Assembly: GCA_041395325.1 (NCBI GenBank)
Contig: JAWLAT010000006.1
Location: 124,001-188,000, forward strand
DNA from: JAWLAT01 sp041395325
Lineage (GTDB): Bacteria > Pseudomonadota > Gammaproteobacteria > Xanthomonadales > SZUA-5
Length of the DNA stretch: 64,000 nt
Reading direction: 5' to 3'
Part shown: piece after piece, positions 43,623 to 51,798 of the stretch
How positions within the stretch are numbered: position 1 is the stretch's first letter
Layout of the letters: each line of letters opens with the position of its first letter
Program-made: the position numbers and the translations under genes
Notes under the pieces: generated by a model
The model's input: the letters and a program-made list of their open reading frames with translations, nothing else
Told to the model about the DNA's origin: nothing
Databases searched by the model: none

Positions 43623-44398
43623 GGCGCCGCCTTGGCATCGTTGTTGTTCTGCTGCACCTGCTCCTTGCCAGCAGCTGTGCGGTCGATGGTTCCGCCGGCT
43701 ATGTCTCGCCGCGTGGCGACGCCAGTCCCCAGCGCCGCAAGGCCGCCAATGTGCAGGTCAGTCTGGCACGCGGCTATATGGAACAGGGACGACTCGAAGT
43801 TGCACTGGAGAAGCTGAAACGGGCCATAACGCTGGATGCCCGCTCAGCACCTGCCTACTCCATGCTCGGTTTGTTGTACGAGCGAATCAACGATCCATTG
43901 TTGGCCGAGCAGAACTATCGTCAGGCCGTCCTTATCGACCCCACCTCGGGCGACATGAACAACAACCTCGGCGGATTCCTCTGTCGGTCGGGCAAAGCCG
44001 AAGAATCGCTGCAGTATTTCGACAAGGCGGTGCAGGATCCATTTTACGGAACGCCGCAGGCGGCGCTGGCCAACGCTGGCCTGTGCGCCCGCTCGGTCCA
44101 TCGCAGTGAACTCGCGGAAGGCTATTTTCGCCGCGCCCTTCAGCGAGACCCCAACTTTCCAGCTGCCTTGCTGCCGATGGCCGCCATCCTCCATCGCAAC
44201 GGCGAGCACCTGCGTGCGAGGGCATTCGCGCAGCGTTACGAAGCGGCGCAGGGTGAGAACGCCGAATTTCTCGCGTTGGCCGTGGAAATCGAGCATGCGC
44301 TAGGTGACGAGCGAGCCGCGAGCGACTACGCTTCGCGCCTGCTGGGCCGGTACCCGGATTCGACCGAAGCGCGTCAGCTGAAGGAGAAGCAGCCATGA
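43619..44398 (+). CDS. pilW: Type IV pilus biogenesis/stability lipoprotein PilW (PilF)
   Basis: This 259-residue protein has a lipoprotein signal with Cys20 (LLLASSC). Tandem tetratricopeptide repeats follow: GYMEQGRLEVALEKLKRAITLD, YSMLGLLYERINDPLLAEQNYRQAV and MNNNLGGFLCRSGKAEESLQYF. In Pseudomonas and Neisseria the homologue pilots PilQ secretin to the outer membrane. The GTG start overlaps the rlmN stop by 4 bases, and its own stop overlaps the rodZ ATG by 4 bases. The Cys in its lipobox is preceded by Ser-Ser, a slightly atypical context. Confidence 0.92.
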   Translation: MRRRLGIVVVLLHLLLASSCAVDGSAGYVSPRGDASPQRRKAANVQVSLARGYMEQGRLEVALEKLKRAITLDARSAPAYSMLGLLYERINDPLLAEQNYRQAVLIDPTSGDMNNNLGGFLCRSGKAEESLQYFDKAVQDPFYGTPQAALANAGLCARSVHRSELAEGYFRRALQRDPNFPAALLPMAAILHRNGEHLRARAFAQRYEAAQGENAEFLALAVEIEHALGDERAASDYASRLLGRYPDSTEARQLKEKQP

Positions 44399-45318
44399 GC
44401 ATGGAACAGCTCGACCATCACGACGCACATTCGACCAACGCCTCGGCCGAAGGCCTTGGCGCTTGGCTGAAGCAGGCACGTCTGCAAGCCGGCTTGTCGG
44501 TGGAAGATGTGGCCCGTGCGCTGAAGCTGTCCGGATCGACCGTTCAGGATATGGAGCGCGATCAGACCCAGCACATCGGCGCACCCATCTATTACAAGGG
44601 CTTCGTCCGCGCCTATGGCAAGCTGCTCGATCTGCCCACCGTGGCGTTGGAACGGCGACTGAGTGCGCTGGTTGACAGCGACCCGGAACCGCAAATCGCC
44701 CAAGGCACCGCGCCGGTTCGGCGCAACCGCTGGATGGAGCGCTACACCTGGGTTGCCAGCTACGTGGTGGGCACCGCCCTGTTGTTGCCACTGCTCTATT
44801 GGCTGGTCAGCAACGATCCTGCCGCACCCAGCGGTCAGTCAGACGCAACGATGGTCGCAGAGCAGCCGTCTGCCGGCAGCGGACCCGCGTCGACCGACGC
44901 CAGCGTTGAAACAGCGGTTGCCCCGTCGGCGATCCCGGCCACCTCGGCAGCGCCGGACGAGGAAGCCTACGGTGCGCCGGTCACGGCTTCCTTGACGCCA
45001 TTTGGTTTGGGTCGCGGTGCCACCGCGCCCGCCGGCGCTGGATCCGATCGTGTGCAGCTAACCCTCGCTGCACCGAGTTGGGTGTCGGTAGAGGATGCGC
45101 GAGGCGAGCGTCTCATTTATCGTACGCTCGCCGCGGGCAGCCATGAGCTTGAAGGCAACTGGCCGCTTCGAGTGCGCATTGGCAACGCCGCGCGCGCCGA
45201 GTTGTTCATCGACGGTCAAGCGCTCACGCTGGAACCTTTCATCCGCGGCAACGTGGCAGACCTGGCGCTGCTGCAAGGATCCAATGGCATCCAGGCCGAG
45301 CGACCCGTCGCCGACTGA
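44395..45318 (+). CDS. rodZ: RodZ-like cytoskeletal/helix-turn-helix membrane protein
   Basis: This 307-residue bitopic inner-membrane protein has a cytoplasmic Cro-type helix-turn-helix (LGAWLKQARLQAGLSVEDVARALKLSGSTVQDME, then YKGFVRAYGKLLDL). One transmembrane segment (WVASYVVGTALLLPLLYWLV, about residues 120-139) follows, then a Pro/Ala/Ser-rich linker and a C-terminal periplasmic DUF4115 domain (WVSVEDARGERLIYRTLAAGSHELEG). RodZ links MreB to the elongasome. It overlaps pilW by 4 bases. In E. coli ispG and hisS come next; here yfgM follows after 61 bases. Confidence 0.92.
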   Translation: MSMEQLDHHDAHSTNASAEGLGAWLKQARLQAGLSVEDVARALKLSGSTVQDMERDQTQHIGAPIYYKGFVRAYGKLLDLPTVALERRLSALVDSDPEPQIAQGTAPVRRNRWMERYTWVASYVVGTALLLPLLYWLVSNDPAAPSGQSDATMVAEQPSAGSGPASTDASVETAVAPSAIPATSAAPDEEAYGAPVTASLTPFGLGRGATAPAGAGSDRVQLTLAAPSWVSVEDARGERLIYRTLAAGSHELEGNWPLRVRIGNAARAELFIDGQALTLEPFIRGNVADLALLQGSNGIQAERPVAD

Positions 45319-45379
45319 ATCTCTCTTTCGGTCGTTGCGCTCGCAATCACCGACGATCGACAAACGGAATCGATAGACC

Positions 45380-46102
45380 ATGGCAGAAGAAGTACTTGAC
45401 GCTCACGAACAGGGCGAAGCGGTTCGCAAATGGCTGCAGAACAACGGCTCATCCATCCTGATCGGCGTCGCGGTCGGTCTGGCGGCGCTGTTCGGCTATC
45501 AGCGGTGGCAAGACTCCAAGCTCAGCCACGCTGGGGAAGCCATGTTGCAGTTCCAACAGCTGCAAAGTGCGGCCGAATCGGACCCGGCTGGCTTTGAGGC
45601 CTACCTGGGCGCGCTGAGCGACTCGTACAAGGACACCCCGTATGGTGCCCTGGCGTTGATGGCCGATGCCGAGCGCAAGCTGCAGGCCGGCGACAATCAG
45701 GCGGCCGTCGCTGCCCTACGTCAAGCAGCTGACGTGGGACAACCGGAAAGTGTCGCGAACGTCGCTCGCCTGCGACTGGCTCGCGCGCTGATCGCCTCGG
45801 GCGATGTCGATGAGGCGCTGCGCCAGCTCGACCGCACCAGCAAGGATGGCTTCAAGGCACTCCGCGCCGAGCTCCGAGGTGACGCCCTGCTCGCCAAGGG
45901 CGACAGTGACGCCGCTCGCACGGCCTATGAGGAAGCGCTCAGTCATCTCGATGTCGGCGCCATGGGCCGCAACATCGTGGAAATCAAGATGGCCAACGCT
46001 GGAACCGTCGCCGCCGCCCCCGCTGTACCGGAGATGCCGGCAGAGGTGGCACCGGCCCCGGAAACGCCGGCCGAGACGACCTCCGAAGGGGCCAGTTCAT
46101 GA
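45380..46102 (+). CDS. yfgM: YfgM family TPR membrane protein
   Basis: This 240-residue protein has a cytoplasmic N-terminus (EEVLDAHEQGEAVRKWLQNNG), one transmembrane segment (about residues 24-41), and periplasmic TPR-like repeats. The C-terminal tail is Pro/Ala/Glu-rich. YfgM associates with the SecYEG translocon and periplasmic chaperones in E. coli. Its stop overlaps the bamB ATG by 4 bases. The tail is not conserved in the family and is low-complexity here. Confidence 0.92.
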   Translation: MAEEVLDAHEQGEAVRKWLQNNGSSILIGVAVGLAALFGYQRWQDSKLSHAGEAMLQFQQLQSAAESDPAGFEAYLGALSDSYKDTPYGALALMADAERKLQAGDNQAAVAALRQAADVGQPESVANVARLRLARALIASGDVDEALRQLDRTSKDGFKALRAELRGDALLAKGDSDAARTAYEEALSHLDVGAMGRNIVEIKMANAGTVAAAPAVPEMPAEVAPAPETPAETTSEGASS

Positions 46103-47262
46103 GCCGCAGCCTGCGCCTGACCCTGCTGGCCGTGTTGGCCGGCAGTCTGCTGCAGACCGGCTGTGACAGCTTCAAGAGCTCCAAGGACAATGTCGACCCG
46201 CCAACTGAACTTGTCGACCTGACCAGCGCCCGTTCCGTCAACCGACTGTGGTCAGCCAAGGCCGGCCCGGGTGCAGCTCGACAGGGTGGACGGCTGGCTC
46301 CGGCTGTCGCCGACGGCACTGTATACGTCGCTTCAGTGGAAGGCACCCTCAGTGCATTCGATGCCAGCAGCGGCCGACTGCGCTGGAAGATCGACACCGA
46401 GCAGCCGCTCGCCGGTGGTCCTGCCGCGGCCGACGGTCTGGTCGTCGTTGGCAGTCTGGAAGGGCAGTTGCTCGCCTTCGACACCGAGGGTAACCCCCGC
46501 TGGGATGCGCAGCTGTCATCCGAAGTGATCGGCGCCCCGGCGATCGCCCGTGGCATGGTGGTCGCGCAGGCCAATGATGGTCGGACCTACGCTTTCGATC
46601 AGGACAGCGGTGAGGCACGCTGGTTGCTCGATCGCGCGGTACCGACGCTGAGCCTGCGTGGCACCGCTACTCCGCTCATCGGCGAGGGCTCCACTTTCAT
46701 TGGTCAGGCCAACGGCAAGCTCACCGCAGTCGCCAATCTCGATGGTGGCGTCGAGTGGGAGTATGCAGTCGGCACTGCAGATGGCCGCAATGACCTCGAA
46801 CGCATGGTGGATGTCGACGGCCGGATGCTGCTGATCCAGGGTGATCTCTACGCCATCGGCTACGGAGCTCAGGTGGCCGCCTTGGCCAGCGAGTCCGGCC
46901 GCGTGCTGTGGAGCCGCGACATGTCGTCCTACAGCGGTCTTGATCTGGCCGGAAGCAGCTTGTTTACCACGACCAGTGATGGCGAAGTGTTGGGCATGGC
47001 GACCCGCTCTGGCAGCGTGCTGTGGAAGCAGGAAGCGCTGAAATTTCGCTTTCTGAGCACGCCGGTCGTCCACGGCAGTCTGCTGGCGGTTGGTGACTAT
47101 GAAGGTTATGTGCACTGGTTGGACCAGGAATCAGGCGAGATAGTCGCTCGCGCCCGTGCCGGCAAGAAAGGCATCCGCTCTGCTCCGCGCGTGGTTGACG
47201 ACGTGCTGTACGTCCTCGATCTGGACGGAACACTCTCCGCTTTCGCTGCACCCGGCGGCTGA
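46099..47262 (+). CDS. bamB: Outer membrane assembly lipoprotein BamB
   Basis: This 387-residue PQQ-type eight-bladed beta-propeller lipoprotein is part of the BAM complex. The signal ends in SLLQTGC, with Cys22 the lipidation site. Repeated blade motifs include GTVYVASVEGTLSAFDASSGRLRW, DGLVVVGSLEGQLLAFDTEGNPRW and VDDVLYVLDLDGTLSAF. It is coupled to yfgM by an ATGA overlap and followed by der after 3 bases, the same order as in E. coli. Confidence 0.95.
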   Translation: MSRSLRLTLLAVLAGSLLQTGCDSFKSSKDNVDPPTELVDLTSARSVNRLWSAKAGPGAARQGGRLAPAVADGTVYVASVEGTLSAFDASSGRLRWKIDTEQPLAGGPAAADGLVVVGSLEGQLLAFDTEGNPRWDAQLSSEVIGAPAIARGMVVAQANDGRTYAFDQDSGEARWLLDRAVPTLSLRGTATPLIGEGSTFIGQANGKLTAVANLDGGVEWEYAVGTADGRNDLERMVDVDGRMLLIQGDLYAIGYGAQVAALASESGRVLWSRDMSSYSGLDLAGSSLFTTTSDGEVLGMATRSGSVLWKQEALKFRFLSTPVVHGSLLAVGDYEGYVHWLDQESGEIVARARAGKKGIRSAPRVVDDVLYVLDLDGTLSAFAAPGG

Positions 47263-47265
47263 ACC

Positions 47266-48675
47266 ATGCTGCCGGTGGTCGCGCTGGTCGGTCGGCCGAA
47301 CGTCGGCAAGTCGACGCTGTACAACGCCCTGACTCGCACCCGCGATGCCATCGTCAGCGACCTGCCGGGGGTCACCCGGGATCGCCACTATGGTTTGTGG
47401 GAAGGCGAAGGTGGACGCTTCATCCTGGTCGATACGGCCGGTTTGAGCGGCGACACCGATGCGCTCGCCCAACACATGTCGACGCAGGCCCGTCTGGCGA
47501 TCGCCGAAGCCGATCTGGTCCTGATGCTGGTCGACGGCCGCGATGGGCTCCTGCCCGACGACATCGAGCTGGCGCAGGAACTGCGCCGGGCCAGCAAACA
47601 GATGCTGCTGGTCGTCAACAAGACCGATGGACTGGATCCGGATGTGGCGCTGGCCGAATTTGCCAGCCTGGGCGTCGAGCCGCTGCCCATCGCCGCGTCA
47701 CATCGCCGCGGTGTGGCCGATCTGGAAGAGCAGATTCTCGAGGCCCTGCCTGCGGCACGAGTGAGCGACGATCCCGATGCCGAAGACGCCGAGGAGCAGG
47801 CTGACCCACGCACGCGCGTCGCTGTGGTCGGACGGCCCAATGTGGGCAAGTCCACCCTGGTCAACCGACTGCTCGGAGAAGAGCGCCTGCTGGCCTACGA
47901 CCAGCCTGGCACCACCCGTGATGCCATCGAGGTCCCGATCGTCTGGCAGGAGCGCGACTATCTGCTGGTCGACACAGCCGGCTTGCGACGACGTGCCAGG
48001 GTTGATGAGGCGGTCGAAAAGTTCTCGGCGATCAAGGCCATGCAGGCCATCGACCGCGCGCACGTGGTGGTGTTTCTGATCGATGCCCAACAGGGCTTCG
48101 CCGATCAGGACGCCCACATACTCGGCCAGATCATCGAAAGTGGCCGCGGGCTGGTGATCGCGCTGAACAAGTGGGATGGACTCAGTACATCCGATCGCTC
48201 GGCCGTCCGCCGCCGTCTCGACCATGGGCTGGACTTCCTCAGCTTCGCCAAGCGGATCCCGATCTCAGCCAAGCACGGCTCCGGTTTGGGTGAATTAATG
48301 AAGGCCGTCGACACGGCTGCCTATCACGCGCGCCGGGAGTTCTCCACGCGCGAACTGACCGATGCGGTCACTGCAGCCTTCGAGGCCTATCAACCCCCGC
48401 TCGTCCGCGGCCGGGTGGCCAAGCTGCGCTTCGCCCATCAGGGTGGTCGCAATCCGCCGCGAATCGTCATCCACGGCAATCGGCTGCGTACCCTGCCCGA
48501 CGCCTACAAGCGCTATCTGGAGAACCAGTTGCGACAGCGCTTCAAGGTCATCGGCACCCCGCTGCGTCTGGAGTTCCGCGAGGGCAAGAATCCCTTTGCC
48601 GACAAGGTCAATCCACTGACCGAACGGCAGATCCAGCGCAAGCGACGCCTGATGCGGCACGTCAAGCGTCGCTGA
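47266..48675 (+). CDS. der: Ribosome assembly GTPase Der (EngA)
   Basis: This 469-residue protein has two tandem GTPase domains followed by a KH-like domain. Domain 1 has the P-loop GRPNVGKSTLYN near residue 8, and NKTD. Domain 2 has GRPNVGKSTLVN near residue 187, DTAGLRRRARVDEAVEKFS and NKWDGL. Der acts in 50S subunit maturation. It ends with the basic tail typical of the family and directly follows bamB. Confidence 0.97.
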   Translation: MLPVVALVGRPNVGKSTLYNALTRTRDAIVSDLPGVTRDRHYGLWEGEGGRFILVDTAGLSGDTDALAQHMSTQARLAIAEADLVLMLVDGRDGLLPDDIELAQELRRASKQMLLVVNKTDGLDPDVALAEFASLGVEPLPIAASHRRGVADLEEQILEALPAARVSDDPDAEDAEEQADPRTRVAVVGRPNVGKSTLVNRLLGEERLLAYDQPGTTRDAIEVPIVWQERDYLLVDTAGLRRRARVDEAVEKFSAIKAMQAIDRAHVVVFLIDAQQGFADQDAHILGQIIESGRGLVIALNKWDGLSTSDRSAVRRRLDHGLDFLSFAKRIPISAKHGSGLGELMKAVDTAAYHARREFSTRELTDAVTAAFEAYQPPLVRGRVAKLRFAHQGGRNPPRIVIHGNRLRTLPDAYKRYLENQLRQRFKVIGTPLRLEFREGKNPFADKVNPLTERQIQRKRRLMRHVKRR

Positions 48676-48696
48676 TCAGGTCGGGTCGGCCCAGCC

Positions 48697-49323
48697 ATGG
48701 CGCGTCGGCTGTATCCGGCCGTGTTGATCCTCGCCGGGGGGCTGGGCAGCCGACTGGGCCACGTCGACAAGGCCAGCCTCCGTCTTTCCGACCAGCCCGA
48801 GCGCAGCCTGCTCGAACGCGCGCTTGAACGCTACGACCGCCTTGGCCCGCTGTACGTGGCCAACGGCGCACACGCCGCAGTCGACATTGGAGCGGCCCGC
48901 TGCCTTCCGGATCCGCCCGATGTAGCGCCACACAGCGGCCCACTGGCCGGCGTCCTCGCCGGCTTGCGGCAGGCTCACAACGATCGTCTGGACGCCCTGC
49001 TCGTCTGTCCGGTCGATTTGCTGGCCCCTTCGGCCGCCTGTTTGCGGGCACTACTGCAGACGCTGAGCTGCAAGCTGGAGTTGGACGGCGTACGCGCCAG
49101 TCGCGAAGGCCAACCCGAGCCCCTGGTCTCCGCCTGGCGAGTCAGCGACACATTGTTGGCTTCGGCGCTGGCCGAACTGCAGTCAGGCCAGCGATCGGTG
49201 CGGCGCTGGCAGGCACGACTGAGTTTCAATGATGAACTTGTGCAGGGATCTGAAGCCCCCTGGCGCAACCTCAACACCCCGGAGGATCTGCTCAATTGGC
49301 AGCGATCTCGCGGCGCCGGTTGA
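48697..49323 (+). CDS. mobA: Molybdenum cofactor guanylyltransferase
   Basis: This 208-residue nucleotidyltransferase attaches GMP to molybdopterin to form the bis-MGD cofactor. Its signature LAGGLGSRLGHVDKASL is at residues about 12-28. PLAGVLAGLR near 85, and CPVDLLAPS in place of the usual CDxP, also match the family. The C-terminal region includes SVRRWQARL. The normal signature is LAGGxSxRMGxDKA; here Gly and Leu replace Ser and Met, a mild divergence. It starts the mobA-moeA-moeB block. Confidence 0.88.
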   Translation: MARRLYPAVLILAGGLGSRLGHVDKASLRLSDQPERSLLERALERYDRLGPLYVANGAHAAVDIGAARCLPDPPDVAPHSGPLAGVLAGLRQAHNDRLDALLVCPVDLLAPSAACLRALLQTLSCKLELDGVRASREGQPEPLVSAWRVSDTLLASALAELQSGQRSVRRWQARLSFNDELVQGSEAPWRNLNTPEDLLNWQRSRGAG

Positions 49324-49378
49324 CCCGCTGGGACCGTTCAGCGGCTATCCTCAAATCTGAATTCGCCGCACGCGCGCC

Positions 49379-50635
49379 ATGACGACCTCCGCCCACCCTG
49401 ATTGCGCCGGGGCCCAGCCAGATCTCAGCCTCGACGACGCGCTGCAGCTCATCCGCACAACGCTGCAGCAGCGAGCCCTGCCGGTTGTCGAGCGGCCGCT
49501 GGGCGAAGCACTCGGTTGCGTGCTGGCCGAGACGCTGCTGGCACCACTGAACCTGCCACCGTTCGACAACTCAGCAATGGACGGCTACGCCCTCGCGGCA
49601 GCCGAACTGCCAGCCACGGGACCCTACGATCTGCCGCTGGATGGTCGAACGCTTGCTGGAGACAGCGCCGACGAGTTGCTGCCTGGCCACGCCCGCCGGA
49701 TCACCACCGGTGCGCCGCTGCCGGCAGGTGCCGACACGGTCATCGTGCAGGAACGCGTTAGGTTGGATGACGATGTCATCCGCTTCGAGCAGCTGCCACC
49801 GCTGGGTGCCAATATCCGTCGGGCCGGCGAGGATCTGTCCGAGGGCACCGAGGTGCTGCAGCAGGGAACACGCCTGGGGCCTCTGCAAATCGGTCTGCTG
49901 GCTGCGCTTGGCCAGGCCACGGTTTCGGTGCATCGACGTCCCCGCGTTGCCATTCTGTCCACTGGCGACGAGCTGATCGAACCTGGCGCTCAGCGGCGTG
50001 GGGGCCAGATCTACGACAGCAATCGCTTCCTGCTGCTCGGACTGCTCGCCCGTCTGGGTGCCGACGTGGTGATGGCAACGAACTGCGGCGACCAACGCGA
50101 GGCGCTGCTGAAGCAATTGGAAGTGGCCCGTGGCATGGCCGATCTGGTGGTGACCAGCGGCGGTGTTTCAGTCGGTGACGCCGACTTGTTGCCCGAACTG
50201 GTCGGGCAAATGGGACAAGTCCATTTCCATCGACTCAATCTGAAGCCAGGCCGCCCCGTTCTCTACGCTGATCTCTCCGGCACACCGCTGTTCGGCTTGC
50301 CGGGCAATCCGGTGTCGGTACTGGTCACCAGCCTGAAGCTGGTCCGCCCGGCGATCGAGTTGCTCGGTGGCGAGCGCGTCCGCGGAGCGCTGCAAATGGC
50401 CGCGCAACTGGAAGAAGCGCTGGACAAGCCACACCATCGACTGGAGTTCCTGCGCGGCCGCATGACCCAGGGAGCCAGTGGAAAGCTGTGGGTACGTCCG
50501 GTTCGCGGACAGGGGTCGCATCAGCTGGCCAGTCTGCGCGATGCCGATTGCCTGATCGTCGTTCCCGAAGGACCGCAGAGCTACGCCGCAGGCGATACCA
50601 TCACGGTCGAACCCCTGTTGCCAATGTTGTCATGA
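49379..50635 (+). CDS. moeA: Molybdopterin molybdenumtransferase MoeA
   Basis: This 418-residue enzyme inserts molybdate into adenylylated molybdopterin. Domains follow the MoeA plan: N-terminal SLDDALQLIRTTL, then LPPFDNSAMDGYAL, RITTGAPLPAGADTVI, ILSTGDEL, the mogA-like fold with TSGGVSVGDADLL, and LPGNPVSVLVT. Catalytic Asp residues in NSAMDGYAL and GGVSVGDAD are kept. The 4-base overlap with the next gene (ATGA) couples it to the rhodanese-MoeB gene. Confidence 0.94.
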   Translation: MTTSAHPDCAGAQPDLSLDDALQLIRTTLQQRALPVVERPLGEALGCVLAETLLAPLNLPPFDNSAMDGYALAAAELPATGPYDLPLDGRTLAGDSADELLPGHARRITTGAPLPAGADTVIVQERVRLDDDVIRFEQLPPLGANIRRAGEDLSEGTEVLQQGTRLGPLQIGLLAALGQATVSVHRRPRVAILSTGDELIEPGAQRRGGQIYDSNRFLLLGLLARLGADVVMATNCGDQREALLKQLEVARGMADLVVTSGGVSVGDADLLPELVGQMGQVHFHRLNLKPGRPVLYADLSGTPLFGLPGNPVSVLVTSLKLVRPAIELLGGERVRGALQMAAQLEEALDKPHHRLEFLRGRMTQGASGKLWVRPVRGQGSHQLASLRDADCLIVVPEGPQSYAAGDTITVEPLLPMLS

Positions 50636-51798
50636 GTCTGGCCCAGCACCACCTGCAGCGTCTGCGCGGCCACATCGAGGAGATCGACGTGCGGGAAGCG
50701 GCGCGCCGCATGCAAGCAGGTGCGCTGCTGCTTGATGTGCGGGAGGCCGACGAGCAGGCGGCCGGCGGGCCGGCCGGTGCGATCACCCTGCCCCGCAGCG
50801 CGCTGGAACTGCGCATCGAACAGCATGCAAGGCCTGATCAATCGATCCTGCTGCTTTGTGCCGGCGGACAGCGTTCCCTCCTCGCCGCCGCCGATCTGCA
50901 TCGGCTGGGCTATACGCAAGTGAGTTCAGTGGTTGGCGGGTTTTCCGCCTGGCAGGCGGCCGGACTGCCGCAACGGGCAGCGGATCGACTCGATGCCAGT
51001 GAACGCCAGCGTTACGGCCGTCAGCTGATCCTGGATGAGATTGGTCCCGACGGGCAGGCGCAGTTGCAGCGAGCCCGGGTGCTGATCGTCGGCGCCGGTG
51101 GCCTGGGATGCCCGTCGGCGCTGTACCTCGCCGCTGCCGGTGTTGGTCAGCTGACCTTGATTGACGCCGATCGGGTCGAGCTGTCGAACCTGCATCGCCA
51201 GGTACTGCATGGCTCGGGAACGCTGGGCCGGCCGAAAGTGGAGTCTGCCCGCGAGCGACTGCTGTCTCTCGATCCAAAGCTGCAGATCCGCGCGATTGAG
51301 GCCCGGCTGGACGAGGACAATGTCGGCGAGCTGGTGCGCACGCACGATGTGATCATCGATGGATCAGACAATTTTGCCACCCGCTACCGGCTCAATGCCG
51401 AGTGCGTGGCCCAAGGCAAGCCACTGATCTACGCCGCCGTGCAGCGCTTCGAGGCACAGGTGTCGGTGTTCTGGCCGGCAGCGGCGGGTGGGCTGGCACC
51501 GTGCTACCGCTGCCTGTTTCCGGAGCCTCCCCCACCCGAGGCGGCACCCAACTGCGCTGAGGCCGGCGTACTGGGCGTGGTGCCCGGCATCGTCGGGCTG
51601 CTGCAGGCCAACGAATGCCTGAAGCTCATCTGTGGTTTTGGTGAGCTGCTGACCGGCCGACTGTTGTGTTTCGATGCGCGCAGCGCGCGCTGGCGTGAAC
51701 TGCAGTTGCCACGCGACCCGGACTGCCCCGGCTGTGGCCCCCGGCAACGGCCGCTGGCCAGCCCGTCGGCGGAGGTCTGCGCGAGCGGGACACGCTGA
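50632..51798 (+). CDS. moeB: Rhodanese-MoeB fusion (molybdopterin-synthase adenylyltransferase)
   Basis: This is a 388-residue two-domain protein. Residues 10-115 form a rhodanese domain with active-site Cys in LLLCAGGQRS. Residues 125-375 are a HesA/MoeB/ThiF adenylyltransferase with the nucleotide motif GAGGLGCPSALYLAAAGVG and the region SNLHRQVLH. The MoeB-type Cys is in NCAEAGVLG, and two CxxC zinc pairs are present (CYRC and CPGC). It should activate MoaD by adenylylation, and the rhodanese part could supply or transfer sulfur. The ATG at 50632 overlaps the moeA stop. The fusion order is rhodanese first, unlike MOCS3, where rhodanese is C-terminal. Confidence 0.9.
   Translation: MSLAQHHLQRLRGHIEEIDVREAARRMQAGALLLDVREADEQAAGGPAGAITLPRSALELRIEQHARPDQSILLLCAGGQRSLLAAADLHRLGYTQVSSVVGGFSAWQAAGLPQRAADRLDASERQRYGRQLILDEIGPDGQAQLQRARVLIVGAGGLGCPSALYLAAAGVGQLTLIDADRVELSNLHRQVLHGSGTLGRPKVESARERLLSLDPKLQIRAIEARLDEDNVGELVRTHDVIIDGSDNFATRYRLNAECVAQGKPLIYAAVQRFEAQVSVFWPAAAGGLAPCYRCLFPEPPPPEAAPNCAEAGVLGVVPGIVGLLQANECLKLICGFGELLTGRLLCFDARSARWRELQLPRDPDCPGCGPRQRPLASPSAEVCASGTR

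Noticed and set aside
49320..49351. TTGACC and TATCCT upstream of moeA as a sigma70 promoter
   Set aside because: The elements are separated by 20 bases, too far for a normal promoter.
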